A stretch of DNA of 64,000 nt from Bacteroidales bacterium (GTDB taxonomy: Bacteria; Bacteroidota; Bacteroidia; Bacteroidales; VadinHA17), in contig JAJFVL010000037.1 in assembly GCA_021371855.1 (NCBI GenBank), positions 17,361 through 81,360 on the forward strand. Reading direction: 5' to 3'. Positions 43,569 through 53,420 of this stretch are shown in pieces (position 1 is the stretch's first letter; the number at the start of each line of letters is the position of its first letter). The notes below the pieces were generated by a model. That model was given only the letters and a program-made list of their open reading frames with translations, was not told where the DNA came from and searched no databases. Made by a program: the position numbers and the translations under genes.

Positions 43569-44258
43569 TTACCGGCCGACAACATGGAAGCAATTCTGCC
43601 CTTTTTCATATGTTGCCCAACATCTTTTTTCTTGTCTTAACTGCCAGATAACTTCAGCAAGACATTCTTTTAAAAACTTTTTATCACAATTTGTTAAGAC
43701 CAGTTTCCGTACTTTAAATCTTTTATAAGTAATGTCAAAGGCATTACCATATAGATGAGGACTGTTGGCAGAAGCATTTGAATTGTTGCTTCTCAGACTC
43801 TTCATACTTTCTGTTTTTCTGGTCATCGATGTCAATATAAACCGGGCATTCCTTAATCCTTTTTGTGATGTTTTTTCTCTGAATCTTCTGGCTATTTCAT
43901 CAATAAGGATCTTACTTTTATTTGTGACATACGGGGAACTATATGTCATATCTTCAACTATATATTCTCTGCCACTTTTTACTTTTACTAATTCACCCTG
44001 CGAAATTCTGGCTTTCAACTCACTGTTATTCTTAATGGCTTTAATTCCGCTCATTCTGGCGGCATTTGAATAATCAACAATTCTGTCATTCAACCTTCTG
44101 CTAAAATCCTTTTGCCTATAATCTAAACAGCGTGTGCTGAAAAAAGAGGTTAAATGGCTATGATTGCTTTTACTGATGATAAGGATTAATAAAACAAGAA
44201 TGAGAACAGAAAAAATAACTTTCAAAGAAAAAGAAAGACGATACTTATGAAATTTCAT
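43569..44258 (-). CDS. DUF5715 / M15-like peptidase domain protein
   Basis: The 229-residue protein has an N-terminal membrane anchor (about residues 10-28) and an extracytoplasmic domain. HLYGNAFDITY (His about 168, Asp about 175) and the closing CFHVVGR (His225) match the HxxGxAxD...H zinc ligands of D-Ala-D-Ala carboxypeptidase-like (M15) enzymes, the group to which DUF5715 belongs. It could trim peptidoglycan peptides, but the catalytic Glu before the last His is not obvious. It is convergent with the CDGSH gene, 14 bases apart. Confidence 0.82.
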   Translation of the reverse strand: MKFHKYRLSFSLKVIFSVLILVLLILIISKSNHSHLTSFFSTRCLDYRQKDFSRRLNDRIVDYSNAARMSGIKAIKNNSELKARISQGELVKVKSGREYIVEDMTYSSPYVTNKSKILIDEIARRFREKTSQKGLRNARFILTSMTRKTESMKSLRSNNSNASANSPHLYGNAFDITYKRFKVRKLVLTNCDKKFLKECLAEVIWQLRQEKRCWATYEKGQNCFHVVGR

Positions 44259-44311
44259 TACCAGTGACTGAATTTGAACTGATTCCGTAAAAAATTTATA
44301 ATGAATTTATT

Positions 44312-45502
44312 TTAGTTTAAGGCTTTTGTGACAAGTTCAGCTGCATCAGCGAAAGAGACAGCCGAGAGAACTTCAAGGCCGGAATTATCAATAATTTTTT
44401 TAGCTTCTTCTGCATTTGTCCCATTAAGTCTTACTATTACCGGCACTTTTATTTCTCCAATCGACTTATATGCCTCAACAACTCCATTTGCCACCCTGTC
44501 GCATCGGACAATGCCACCGAAAATATTAATTAATATAGCTTTTACACCGGGATCCCTGAGAATAATTCTGAAGCCAGCTTCTACAGTCTCAGGATTGGCT
44601 GATCCTCCGACGTCGAGAAAATTTGCCGGTGCGCCACCTGAAAGTTTTATTATATCCATTGTGGCCATTGCCAGACCGGCTCCATTAACCATGCAACCCA
44701 CATTCCCGTCGAGTTTTATAAAATTAAGATTAGATTTTCCTGCTTCGACTTCCACAGGGTCCTCCTCGTTAATATCTCTCATACTTACAAGATCGGGATG
44801 TCTGAACAGGGCATTATCATCAAGTACAAGTTTGCAGTCGACTGCCAATACCCTGTTATCGCTGGTTTTCAATACAGGATTAATTTCAAGCAGTTGAGCA
44901 TCACAGCCTATGAAAGTATCGTAAATGCCTGAAAGAAACTTCTGCATATTCTTTAATGCTATACCCGTCAAGCCCAGGTTAAATGCGATGTAACGTGTCT
45001 GGAATTGTTGTAAACCTATCCCCGGGTCAATTTCTTCAGTAAAGATTTTTTCAGGTGATTTTTCGGCAACCTCTTCGATTGACATTCCTCCTTCGGGAGA
45101 ATACATAAAAATATACCGTCCGCTATTTCTGTTAAGCAGAAGGCTAATATAGAATTCTTTCGGATCAGATTCTCCTTTATAAAAAACATCCTGAGCAATC
45201 AGGACCCTGTTTACCCTTTTCCCTTTCGGACCTGTTTGTGGTGTAATCAGATTCATGCCAATAATCTGGCCTGCAAGTTCACCGGCTTCTGCGACCGATC
45301 GTGCCAGTTTAACCCCTCCCCCTTTGCCTCTTCCTCCGGCATGTATCTGTGCCTTGACCACGAAAAATTCAGAGCCGAATTTTTCCTTTAATTGTTTGGC
45401 TACCGTTATTGCCTGTTCAGGAGTTTCAGCAACAAATCCTTCCTGAATATCAACATTATAAGTTTTAAGCAATGATTTGCCCTGAAATTCATGAATATTC
45501 AT
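44312..45502 (-). CDS. sucC: Succinyl-CoA synthetase beta subunit (ADP-forming)
   Basis: The 396-residue protein opens MNIHEFQGKSLLKTYNVDIQ and carries VVKAQIHAGGRGKGGGVKLA, the ATP-grasp nucleotide loop, and near the end SGGAPANFLDVGGSANPETV and NIFGGIVRCDRVANGVVEAY, all diagnostic of the beta subunit of the citrate-cycle enzyme that makes ATP from succinyl-CoA. The alpha subunit (sucD) is not in the window, unlike the usual sucCD pair, which is often but not always split in this phylum. It is transcribed away from a TrmH-family gene. Confidence 0.96.
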   Translation of the reverse strand: MNIHEFQGKSLLKTYNVDIQEGFVAETPEQAITVAKQLKEKFGSEFFVVKAQIHAGGRGKGGGVKLARSVAEAGELAGQIIGMNLITPQTGPKGKRVNRVLIAQDVFYKGESDPKEFYISLLLNRNSGRYIFMYSPEGGMSIEEVAEKSPEKIFTEEIDPGIGLQQFQTRYIAFNLGLTGIALKNMQKFLSGIYDTFIGCDAQLLEINPVLKTSDNRVLAVDCKLVLDDNALFRHPDLVSMRDINEEDPVEVEAGKSNLNFIKLDGNVGCMVNGAGLAMATMDIIKLSGGAPANFLDVGGSANPETVEAGFRIILRDPGVKAILINIFGGIVRCDRVANGVVEAYKSIGEIKVPVIVRLNGTNAEEAKKIIDNSGLEVLSAVSFADAAELVTKALN

Positions 45503-45605
45503 TTTATGCCAGATTAATTAAAAGAGCAACCTTATATTGTCAGATTTCTCTGATTACAAAATAACAACAAATACCAGATTTATTATTTATTTTCGCATAA
45601 AAAAC

Positions 45606-46151
45606 ATGCGAAAGCTTCTCAACAGGGAACTCGGAAGAAAGACGGTAGAACAATTCAGAAAAGCAGATAAATCACCATTTATTGTCATACTTGATAATGT
45701 AAGAAGTCAGAGCAACGTCGGTTCAATTTTCCGCACAGCTGATGCTTTTCTTACCGAAGCAATATACTTATGCGGAATAACATCCCAACCTCCGCAAAGG
45801 GAAATTCAGAAGACAGCTCTTGGAGCTACAGAGTCGGTTGTATGGAAATATTATTCAAAAACGATTGATGCTGTTTCTGACCTTAAAAAAGAAGGGTATA
45901 AAATAATTGGCGTTGAACAAGCTGAAGGATCTGTCGGATTACAGGATATGCAATTAGATAAAGGAGAAAAATATGCTCTTGTTTTTGGTAATGAGGTAAA
46001 TGGAGTTGCCCAGGAGGTTTTAGACATTTGCGATGGCTGCACAGAAATACCTCAGTTCGGGACCAAGCATTCGTTCAACATTGCAGTAAGTGTCGGAATA
46101 GTGCTATGGGAGCTGAATAAGAACCTCATCCCCACCGGGGTGGACCGTTAA
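45606..46151 (+). CDS. SpoU/TrmH-family RNA methyltransferase
   Basis: The frame opens at 45537, but the ATG at 45606 (MRKLLNRELGRKTVEQF) gives a compact 181-residue protein of the expected size. It has SPOUT motif 1 (SQSNVGSIFRTADAFLTEAI), motif 2 (YALVFGNEVNGVAQEVLDIC) and motif 3 (EIPQFGTKHSFNIAVSVGIV), the knotted SAM-binding fold of 2'-O-ribose methyltransferases. It would modify rRNA or tRNA; the substrate (for example the tRNA Gm18 site) cannot be told apart by sequence. It is divergent from sucC, and a strong hairpin follows it. Confidence 0.9.
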   Translation: MRKLLNRELGRKTVEQFRKADKSPFIVILDNVRSQSNVGSIFRTADAFLTEAIYLCGITSQPPQREIQKTALGATESVVWKYYSKTIDAVSDLKKEGYKIIGVEQAEGSVGLQDMQLDKGEKYALVFGNEVNGVAQEVLDICDGCTEIPQFGTKHSFNIAVSVGIVLWELNKNLIPTGVDR

Positions 46152-46200
46152 AAGTCGAAATCCAATAACCGCGAGAACGCTAAAGACAGTATTTTAAGTT

Positions 46201-46233
46201 CCTCTACCCTCGGAGAGGGATTTGGGGTGAGGC
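46201..46233. repeat. Dispersed intergenic repeat block
   Basis: CCTCTACCCTCGGAGAGGGA followed by TTTGGGGTGAGGC contains an imperfect hairpin and resembles the block at 40451-40547. It lies between two convergent genes and encodes nothing. Confidence 0.45.
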
Positions 46234-46242
46234 AAATAAATA

Positions 46243-46273
46243 AAAAAAGCTGCCATAAGGAGGCAGCTTTTTT
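46243..46273. terminator. Bidirectional terminator
   Basis: AAAAAAGCTGCC (46243-46254) pairs exactly with GGCAGCTTTTTT (46262-46273) across a 7-base loop. A-run and T-run on the two sides make it work for both the TrmH-family gene and the convergent lipoprotein gene. Confidence 0.88.
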
Positions 46274-46290
46274 TATAATATTTATAATTC

Positions 46291-48003
46291 TTACTGGACT
46301 ACAGATTTGAAAGTATCATCATTGAAATACTTGGCAAATTCAAGGTCAGTTTTTGCATAAGCCTTCCAATCAGCTTTAAATCCGATAGCTTCACGAAGAT
46401 TGTTCAGCATATAATTTTTGTCATCAAGACGTGCGCCAACAATTGCTTTCAGATATGATGGCCTTCCGAATTTGCAAGGTTTAAGACTTTCAAGAGTTGT
46501 TTTTGCTTTGCTTACATCACCTTTCAGTATCTGAGCAAGAGCAAGGTTACAGGAAGGTTCAGTTCCAAAGTAATTTACTGCTTTGTCATATTCGCCTTTA
46601 GTAATAGCTATAGTTCCAAGACCGAATTTTGATTCAGGAGTTGCAGCTGTCATAGAGTTAAAATATTCTTCTGCTTTAGCAAAATCACCTTTTACGATAG
46701 AGCTGAAACCAAGATTGTTCTTAACTATATCATTGTTTTCAAGAGCTTTAGCTGCTTCAAATGCGGCAATTGCTTCATCTGTTTTGCCTAAAGCAAGCAG
46801 TGTGCATCCGGCGTTATTTTTTGCCTGAATACATTTTGGGTTAATTTCAGCAAGTGCCTGATAGAATTTGAGTTGTTCGTTAATATCTTTTGTAAGTGTA
46901 GCTGCATAAAGCATTTCATCAACTGATAAGACCTTAGGATCTGATTTCATCTGTGCAAGGATCTGTTCGTCGCTACGACCAATCTTGTCAACATTTACCA
47001 TCATTTTTGATCTTCTCAGTTTGGGAAGGATGTCTGTTTTAAGAGTTTCAAAGGCACTAGCCATATTCTTAATTTCCTTCTCGCGAACGTCAGGATCAGA
47101 ATACATAGAAAGAACACGGAGAATGAGATCTTTATCCTTAATAGTTGATTTTTCAACTTCTGACTTAAAGCCGTCCCAGTCTTCAGGGGTGGTTTTTTCA
47201 TTAAAGAAATCAGAAGATTTAGCTGCATCGATTTTTGCAAATTCTTTTTTGATAAATTTTTCAGCTGCTATGCCTCTCTTTTTTGATAATGGTTCATTAA
47301 TTTTCATTGATCCATCAGGCGATGCATATGAACTAACTTCAGTAGTTTTAAACTGACGGTTGGCATCGGTACTAACATTTTTGATATATTCTTTCAGAAG
47401 AGCAATATCTTCAGCTTTAAGTTCTTTACTGAGAATATCTGATTGGTTAATCAGATAATTGATGTCAGCTGTCTGAACTTCAGGGATTATTCTCTCAAAC
47501 TTATCAGGCATAATAACAGCCTTATCTTCCTTTGCAACCAATGTTGATGTAGCGATTACACCATCAGCCAGTTTAACAGGATCAAAGTCAAGACTTTTAG
47601 CTCCTCTTGAAGCTTTTGCTCTCAACATCAGTTCCGAAACTTTCATTTTTTCATTATAAGGAATTGTACTGGTATAGGTAAAATCACCACCCGTGTAAGA
47701 GATCACTTTATTATTAGCCTGAACTTTCTCACCCTGGAGAACCTGAACTTTATCGAAAGCGACTTCACCACCTGCATAAGTCAAAACAGGAGTAGCAGTA
47801 ACGGTGGTCTTTTTATCGAAATAGCTTTCAGGAAAAGTCCCTTTTATTGTTACAGTAACCATTCCAGCATGAGCTTCAAGAACTTTAGGAGTAACCTCAT
47901 ACTTAATCAAGTTTGAGTTTTTCTTCATCTTATTCAGTCCGCTGCAACTTGACATAACAGCTGCGACAAGAATAAGGATAAAATAGCTTCTGAATTTTTT
48001 CAT
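46291..48003 (-). CDS. TPR lipoprotein with OmpA-like middle segment
   Basis: The 570-residue protein has a lipobox signal (MKKFRSYFILILVAAVMSSC, Cys20). Residues about 35-200 are beta-rich. A middle segment contains SSYASPDGSMKINEPLSKKR near 228-247, which resembles the start of an OmpA/peptidoglycan-binding motif. The C-terminal half (about 365-560) is a TPR superhelix with repeated units such as INPKCIQAKNNAGCTLLALG and EYDKAVNYFGTEPSCNLALA. It is probably an outer membrane lipoprotein involved in envelope assembly or protein complex formation. I recognise the layout from Bacteroidota but not its partner. Confidence 0.83.
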   Translation of the reverse strand: MKKFRSYFILILVAAVMSSCSGLNKMKKNSNLIKYEVTPKVLEAHAGMVTVTIKGTFPESYFDKKTTVTATPVLTYAGGEVAFDKVQVLQGEKVQANNKVISYTGGDFTYTSTIPYNEKMKVSELMLRAKASRGAKSLDFDPVKLADGVIATSTLVAKEDKAVIMPDKFERIIPEVQTADINYLINQSDILSKELKAEDIALLKEYIKNVSTDANRQFKTTEVSSYASPDGSMKINEPLSKKRGIAAEKFIKKEFAKIDAAKSSDFFNEKTTPEDWDGFKSEVEKSTIKDKDLILRVLSMYSDPDVREKEIKNMASAFETLKTDILPKLRRSKMMVNVDKIGRSDEQILAQMKSDPKVLSVDEMLYAATLTKDINEQLKFYQALAEINPKCIQAKNNAGCTLLALGKTDEAIAAFEAAKALENNDIVKNNLGFSSIVKGDFAKAEEYFNSMTAATPESKFGLGTIAITKGEYDKAVNYFGTEPSCNLALAQILKGDVSKAKTTLESLKPCKFGRPSYLKAIVGARLDDKNYMLNNLREAIGFKADWKAYAKTDLEFAKYFNDDTFKSVVQ

Positions 48004-48133
48004 AGTTAAAATGTTATTTGTTTATGATACCTTGTAAATAATCGATTTGTAATGAACGATATTCTTATTTTTTTAACATAAATGCAAATTTAAAATAAAA
48101 TAATCATTATTGAAGAAATCCCGGACAAAAAAA

Positions 48134-48775
48134 TTATAAAATCAATTTATTGAGGCCAACAGGGTAATCGTTAGAAAATATGGTGTCGATAATTTTGGAA
48201 TAATGGCTTCTATCAGAAACAAAATCAATATTATTAATATCTACTATGAGATATTTGTTTTCAGGATTCTGCCTGAAAAATGAGAAGTAACTATCCTGAA
48301 TTTTCGTAAGATATTCTTTGGTTATTGATTGTTCATAAATACGACCTCTTTTTTCAATATTTTGAAGCAGTCTGTCAGTATCCAGGTGAAGATAAACATA
48401 GATATCGGGTTTGGGAAGTGACCCATAAATGATAAAAAAAATCTGCCGGTACAGGTTATATTCATCTCCTTTAAGTGTAGATGCTGCAAACACAAGCGAT
48501 TTCATGAAGTAATAATCTGCTACCGTAAAAGACTTGAATAAATCCCGTGGAGCAAGTTCTTCCTTAAGCTGTTTGTACCTGCTTGCCAGAAATGACAACT
48601 CAAGGGGAAAAGAATATTTTTCGGGATCGTTATAGAATTTAGGAAGGAAGGGATTATCTTCAAAATGTTCAAGAATCAGGTGAGCATTGAACTGTTCTGC
48701 AATCCTGGTGGCCAGGGTGGTTTTTCCGGCACCTATATTTCCATCAATAACTATATAATTGTACTTAATCTTCAT
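48134..48775 (-). CDS. Deoxynucleoside kinase
   Basis: The 213-residue protein begins with the P-loop YIVIDGNIGAGKTTLATRIA (Gly12 to Thr20) and has HFEDNPFLPKFYNDPEKYSF and SFLASRYKQLKEELAP, the substrate and lid segments of the deoxyadenosine/deoxyguanosine kinase family. DIYVYLHLDTDRLLQNIEKR is the phosphate-sensing region. It salvages deoxynucleosides for dNTP pools. Bacteroidota often carry one such kinase in place of a dedicated pair. Specificity is not readable. It lies just downstream of pnp on the same strand; a terminator separates them. Confidence 0.92.
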   Translation of the reverse strand: MKIKYNYIVIDGNIGAGKTTLATRIAEQFNAHLILEHFEDNPFLPKFYNDPEKYSFPLELSFLASRYKQLKEELAPRDLFKSFTVADYYFMKSLVFAASTLKGDEYNLYRQIFFIIYGSLPKPDIYVYLHLDTDRLLQNIEKRGRIYEQSITKEYLTKIQDSYFSFFRQNPENKYLIVDINNIDFVSDRSHYSKIIDTIFSNDYPVGLNKLIL

Positions 48776-48842
48776 CCCTGATAACTTTCGTTTCTTAATA
48801 AGTAATCAAATTTAGACATTGGAGATTAAATAGCAATAAAAA

Positions 48843-48860
48843 ATCCCGCATCAGCGGGAT
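48843..48860 (-). terminator. Terminator after pnp
   Basis: Read on the minus strand, ATCCCGC / GCGGGAT arms (48843-48849 and 48854-48860) with a 4-base loop and a following T-run form a Rho-independent terminator 6 bases after the pnp stop. Confidence 0.88.
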
Positions 48861-48865
48861 CCTTT

Positions 48866-51034
48866 TTATTTGTTGTCCTGGGAATGTTCAGGATTTTGTT
48901 TTTCCTTTTCCTGACGCGGAGGACGCGGCAGCAGTTCTTTTCTTGATAATTTGATCTTACCGGTTTTCGGATCGATATCAATAATTTTAACCTCGACTTC
49001 CTGCCCTTCCTTCAGAACATCTTCCACTTTCTGGACTTTCTTCCACTCAATCTCTGATATATGAAGCAATCCGTCTTTATTCGGAAGTATTTCTACAAAA
49101 GCACCAAACTGGACTATTGTTTTAACTTTCCCTTTATAAACCTGTCCGATTTCAGGAACAGTAACAATTTTCTTTACCCAGTCGAGAGCAGCAGTAATGA
49201 TTTCAGCATTCTCGCCAAAAATATTAACATCGCCATGACCGTCTTTCTCTTCCACAATTATTGTGGCGCCCGTTACGCGCTGTATCTCCTGGATGACTTT
49301 TCCACCAGGGCCAATCAGTGCGCCGATCAGCTCTTTGGGTATTGTCAGCATTTCAATCCTTGGAGCATGCGGTTTAAGCTCCGGACGTGGTTCAGATATT
49401 GTCTGGGCCATTATATCGAGTATGTGCAATCTTCCGGTTTTGGCCTGATGAAGAGCTTTTGTAAGAACATCAAACGAGAGACCCTCTACTTTGATATCCA
49501 TCTGGGTAGCAGTAATTCCATCGCGGGTACCTGTTACTTTGAAATCCATATCACCAAGGTGATCTTCGTCTCCAAGAATATCAGAAAGTACAGCAAATTT
49601 TTTTGAATCCTTATCCGTTATAAGACCCATGGCAATTCCCGAAACAGGTTTCTTCAGTTTAATACCTGCATCCATCAGTGCAAGAGTTCCTGCACAAACG
49701 GTAGCCATCGAAGATGAACCATTTGACTCCAGAATATCGGAGACAACCCTTATTGCATAAGGATTTTCCTCATCGGGAGGCATCATATTCTTAAGTGCGC
49801 GGTGAGCAAGATTTCCATGTCCTATTTCCCTTCTGCTTATTCCGCGTGCAGCTTTAGCTTCGCCGGTTGCAAAAGGCGGGAAATTATAATGCAGAACAAA
49901 TTTTTCCGTTCCCTTATTAAGGACATCATCAATGATCTTTTCGTCTAATTTTGTACCCAGAGTAACTGTTGTAAGTGATTGAGTTTCACCCCTCGTAAAC
50001 AGTGCTGAGCCATGAGTTGCAGGAAGAGGATCAATTTCACAGGTAATTGGTCTGATCTCATCAGGTCTCCTTCCGTCGAGACGAATATTATCATCAAGAA
50101 CCAGCCTTCTGGATGCCTCTTTCAAAACATCGTGATAGTATTTTTTTGCAAGAGCTTCATCAACAGGATTCTCTTCGGTGTACTGACTGAGGAATTCTGT
50201 AATGACAGCTTCGAAAGCTTCTTCACGTTTATGTTTGTCAGCCGTTGAATGTTTTGCAGCCTGGTAACATTTTTCATAGGTCTCGTCCCATACTTTTTTC
50301 CTTAGATCCTCATCATTTGTTTCGTGGCAATAGGTTCTCTTGACAGTAGAACTGACCTCTTCTGCAAATTCCATCTGTGCCTTGCAGTGGATCTTAATAG
50401 TTTCGTGGGCAATCTTAAGTGCTTCGAGCATTTCTTCTTCCGAAACTTCTTTCATTTCACCCTCAACCATAAGGATATTGTCGTAAGTTGCACCTACCAT
50501 CAGGTCAATGTCAGCTTCCTTAAGTTGTGTGGCTGTCGGATTTATGACGAATTGATTTTTTATTCTTGCAACCCGTACTTCTGACATCGGGCCATCGAAA
50601 GGAACATCCGATACAGCAAGAGCTGCTGAAGCAGCCAATCCAGCCAGGGCATCCGGCATTATATCCAGATCGGCCGATACAAGGCTGACTGTAACAAATG
50701 TTTCGGCATGAAAATCTGCAGGAAACAATGGTCGTAAAGCCCTGTCGATAAGCCTTGAAATAAGGATTTCATAATCTGAAGGTCGTGCTTCTCTTTTAAG
50801 AAATCCCCCTGGGATACGCCCTGATGAAGCATACTTTTCTTTGTACTCAACCGATAGCGGCATGAAGTCTGTATCTTCCTTTGCTTCCTTAGCCGACACA
50901 ACTGTGGCGAGTAGCATTGTCTTCCCCATTTTTAACAGAACAGCACCATCGGCCTGTTTGGCCATCCTGCCTGTTTCAAGGGTAATGGTTCTCCCGTCGC
51001 CGAGATCAATTATTTTCTCTTTAATATTAAACAT
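48866..51034 (-). CDS. pnp: Polynucleotide phosphorylase
   Basis: The 722-residue protein has two RNase PH domains (residues about 1-230, 320-550), each a 3'-to-5' phosphorolytic unit of RNA decay, with a helical linker. [20 protein letters not shown] is the second-domain catalytic face. The KH domain ([20 protein letters not shown]) and C-terminal S1 domain ([20 protein letters not shown]) bind RNA. It is essential-type or cold-shock-linked in many bacteria. It follows rpsO (the usual neighbour), with a terminator hairpin between them that may let readthrough or processing set pnp level. Confidence 0.97.
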   Translation of the reverse strand: MFNIKEKIIDLGDGRTITLETGRMAKQADGAVLLKMGKTMLLATVVSAKEAKEDTDFMPLSVEYKEKYASSGRIPGGFLKREARPSDYEILISRLIDRALRPLFPADFHAETFVTVSLVSADLDIMPDALAGLAASAALAVSDVPFDGPMSEVRVARIKNQFVINPTATQLKEADIDLMVGATYDNILMVEGEMKEVSEEEMLEALKIAHETIKIHCKAQMEFAEEVSSTVKRTYCHETNDEDLRKKVWDETYEKCYQAAKHSTADKHKREEAFEAVITEFLSQYTEENPVDEALAKKYYHDVLKEASRRLVLDDNIRLDGRRPDEIRPITCEIDPLPATHGSALFTRGETQSLTTVTLGTKLDEKIIDDVLNKGTEKFVLHYNFPPFATGEAKAARGISRREIGHGNLAHRALKNMMPPDEENPYAIRVVSDILESNGSSSMATVCAGTLALMDAGIKLKKPVSGIAMGLITDKDSKKFAVLSDILGDEDHLGDMDFKVTGTRDGITATQMDIKVEGLSFDVLTKALHQAKTGRLHILDIMAQTISEPRPELKPHAPRIEMLTIPKELIGALIGPGGKVIQEIQRVTGATIIVEEKDGHGDVNIFGENAEIITAALDWVKKIVTVPEIGQVYKGKVKTIVQFGAFVEILPNKDGLLHISEIEWKKVQKVEDVLKEGQEVEVKIIDIDPKTGKIKLSRKELLPRPPRQEKEKQNPEHSQDNK

Positions 51035-51090
51035 TATAAAATAGGTGATTAATGAAAGTTGAAATTACTAAATATTTTAAATAGTATGAA

Positions 51091-51116
51091 AAAAGGCAAT
51101 TTCAAATTGCCTTTTT
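51091..51116 (-). terminator. rpsO terminator / rpsO-pnp intergenic hairpin
   Basis: AAAAGGCAATT (51091-51101) and AATTGCCTTTT (51105-51115) form a hairpin with a short loop, followed on the minus strand by a T-run, 5 bases after the rpsO stop. In the classical rpsO-pnp arrangement a partial terminator lets some transcripts continue into pnp. Confidence 0.85.
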
Positions 51117-51120
51117 ACTC

Positions 51121-51390
51121 TTATTTACGTAATTTCAACGCTTTTATGATTTCACGATATCGCTCGATATCTTTAACTTTCAGGTAGTCCAATAGTCTTC
51201 TCCTTTTTCCTACAAGCTTAACCAGTGCCTGCTGGGTACCAAAGTCTTTTTTGTTCTTCTTAAGGTGCTCAGTAAGATGATTGATCCTGTAAGAAAACAA
51301 CGCTATCTGGCCTTCTGCCGTCCCGGTATCTATCTCAGATGATCCAAACGTTTTGAAAAACTCCTGTTTCTTTTCAGTTGTTAAATACAT
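51121..51390 (-). CDS. rpsO: 30S ribosomal protein S15
   Basis: The frame opens at 51483, but the ATG at 51390 (MYLTTEKKQEFFKTFG) gives the standard 89-residue S15. TGTAEGQIALFSYRINHLTE is the family core and LVGKRRRLLDYLKVKDIERY the rRNA-binding helix. S15 binds 16S rRNA early in 30S assembly and, in some bacteria, represses its own translation. Position just upstream of pnp matches the usual pair. Confidence 0.97.
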   Translation of the reverse strand: MYLTTEKKQEFFKTFGSSEIDTGTAEGQIALFSYRINHLTEHLKKNKKDFGTQQALVKLVGKRRRLLDYLKVKDIERYREIIKALKLRK

Positions 51391-51680
51391 ATCTCTAATT
51401 AAAATATTGTTTATCCATAAATAAATCGAGTCTCCAATTTTGGAACGCAAAAATAAGGCTTTTTTATGTAAATAATCAAACAATTGGCTTTTTTTTTACA
51501 AAGTTCACAAATAATTTATTTTTACAGAAAAGAATAAGTTGAAAACTTATTGTCGCTATAACACAATATAGACGCAAAAACAGTGCTAAAAGTTGCGTTA
51601 ACCGAAGCAATTATTCACAGCTTTGTCAAACAAATTCAGGCTTTCGTCAAAAGATAAAAAACATTCTCCCATTAATCCCA

Positions 51681-53003
51681 TTATGGTTCCAGGATAAGTT
51701 CCTGATGATCCTTAAACGTTTTTCCCATGCTGATTAGCTTGCTTCCTATACGACAATCGAGACATCGTCTTTTTTTACAATAGCCATTTCTGAGCTGGAT
51801 AAGTGCCTGAGAATAAAAAGCCGATTCAGCTTTGATACCTGCTGTTTCCCATTCCCCGGTAATAATGTTTTCCTCGGCTCTGATATTTTCAAGAAATGTC
51901 AATGCCCTTTCACAAATATCCTGATGATCCCTGATACGGCCATAGACAAATATGACCGGGATTACTGCATTAATAATGAAAATATCGGTTGCCTGCGATC
52001 CTGTGTTCTTTGGAATACTCCGGCTTTTCTTTCCAAATACAAAATGGTTTTCCCAATAAGGAGAAGCTGCAACATTGAACACCTCTTTAAGCTGAAATAT
52101 ATCTGTTGCTTCCAACACTTTGGAAAATAGACCTCCGGCAACTGAAAGCAAGGCTGCCAGTTGCGATATCCGGACTGTCGGGAAATTTACCGGTCGTAAT
52201 CTTGAGAACTTCCATAGCCATCCATGTATAGGTTGAAGAGCATATTTTGCTGACAAAATCCTGTATTCTTTAATCAGATCACGGTAATACTTATCAGAAA
52301 GAGCTTCTTTAAAAAGTCCCTCCCCGAGCATTCCCGCTGTTCCGAAAAGCAGAGCCTCGATCTGGAACCTGTTATCGGCATGTTTTCGTATTACTTTGAA
52401 CGGAATGGCTGTGGCAAGCCTTTCAAAAGGTTCGGTATTCACCCTGAAGCCAAAATAACGAGTCAATAACCTGTAAAACAATTCTTCCCAGTCATTCCCG
52501 GTTTCTGAAAATATTTTAAGAATTAACTCCGATTTGCTCTGTAATCTTTCAATTGCAAGCGAACAGAGCCAATGGCGTATGAGAATGTTATCAATCTTTG
52601 CAATCTCATCCTGGCAGGCTATTATACAGGGATTGTTAACCAGGAAGATATATTTATTGTAAAGCTCCGGGTCAAATTCTATTTCCGCGGTCAGCAACTC
52701 CTCTCCCCTGGTATTGAAAACTTTTTTGTCGTTTTCCAGTACAACATGAAGGATAACATTATCAAATGCCGGGTCATTATGGTGTCCGTGATGATTAAAA
52801 TGAGAAGATTTGAGGTGGATCTCAACATTCCCTGCCCATACTGTACCTGCAACAGAGATACGGGCGTTGAAAAAATCCGGACCTGAATCATGGTTATATT
52901 CACCGGGATGTATGACCGTAATTCTATTCCGTTCGTTATCGAACAGATTATCACGATCATAAAGACCATATTTCCACAGGTAATGAAGAAACTCCTCTTT
53001 CAT
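51681..53003 (-). CDS. DUF2851 family protein
   Basis: The frame opens at 53033, but the ATG at 53003 (MKEEFLHYLWKYGLYDRDNL) gives the expected start and a 440-residue product. HPGEYNHDSGPDFFNARISV and WAGNVEIHLKSSHFNHHGHH, then NVILHVVLEND, are the conserved N-terminal segments of DUF2851. A Cys cluster (YCKKRRCLDCRIG) near the C-terminus probably binds a metal. The family is confined largely to Bacteroidota, and the Asp/Glu/His-rich N-terminal region looks like a nuclease fold of restriction-endonuclease type (GPDFFNA then GNVEIH), but this is inference. Function is unknown. Confidence 0.9.
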   Translation of the reverse strand: MKEEFLHYLWKYGLYDRDNLFDNERNRITVIHPGEYNHDSGPDFFNARISVAGTVWAGNVEIHLKSSHFNHHGHHNDPAFDNVILHVVLENDKKVFNTRGEELLTAEIEFDPELYNKYIFLVNNPCIIACQDEIAKIDNILIRHWLCSLAIERLQSKSELILKIFSETGNDWEELFYRLLTRYFGFRVNTEPFERLATAIPFKVIRKHADNRFQIEALLFGTAGMLGEGLFKEALSDKYYRDLIKEYRILSAKYALQPIHGWLWKFSRLRPVNFPTVRISQLAALLSVAGGLFSKVLEATDIFQLKEVFNVAASPYWENHFVFGKKSRSIPKNTGSQATDIFIINAVIPVIFVYGRIRDHQDICERALTFLENIRAEENIITGEWETAGIKAESAFYSQALIQLRNGYCKKRRCLDCRIGSKLISMGKTFKDHQELILEP

Positions 53004-53033
53004 TTTAGCACGAATTAAATGATAAAGCAGCAA

Positions 53034-53420
53034 GAATATAAAAATAAGAAAAATGCCTTAAAGAGTCAAGGGGGGTAACTATAAAAAATGAGGGTAAAAA
53101 GGGGAAACCGGTGAAGTGAAGTGAAGAAAGAATAGATAATTTATAGTTTTTCTCAGTGGTATTCTGTGGATCCGCTGTGCCTTTAAGAATTACAGGAAGA
53201 ACTTTCACAGAGGCACACAGAGAAGACACAGAGGGACACCGAGTTGTGCCCCAAAGGAAGATCTGTTTTGTAAGAAACCCACATAATTGATCCGAATCAT
53301 AACCAACTCTGATTTGTCGGGAGAACCCACCAAAGTAAATCATGTGCGGTTCTGCCTCCTTGGCGGGAACCTTTAAAATAAGTTACATACGGATGAAATT
53401 AATAAAAGCCGTGATTAAGA
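53034..53420. other. 387-base stretch with degraded dispersed repeats
   Basis: No gene is visible. From 53203 to 53241 the sequence runs through several CACAGAG / CACACAG / GACACAGAGG words, the pattern of common Bacteroidota intergenic repeats; AGAAGACACAG at 53221-53231 is the exact reverse complement of CTGTGTCTTCT near 63863. The rest is nondescript. Confidence 0.5.

Noticed and set aside
44328..44897. 189-residue plus-strand frame inside sucC
   Set aside because: Antisense shadow of sucC; low-complexity Ser/Leu content.
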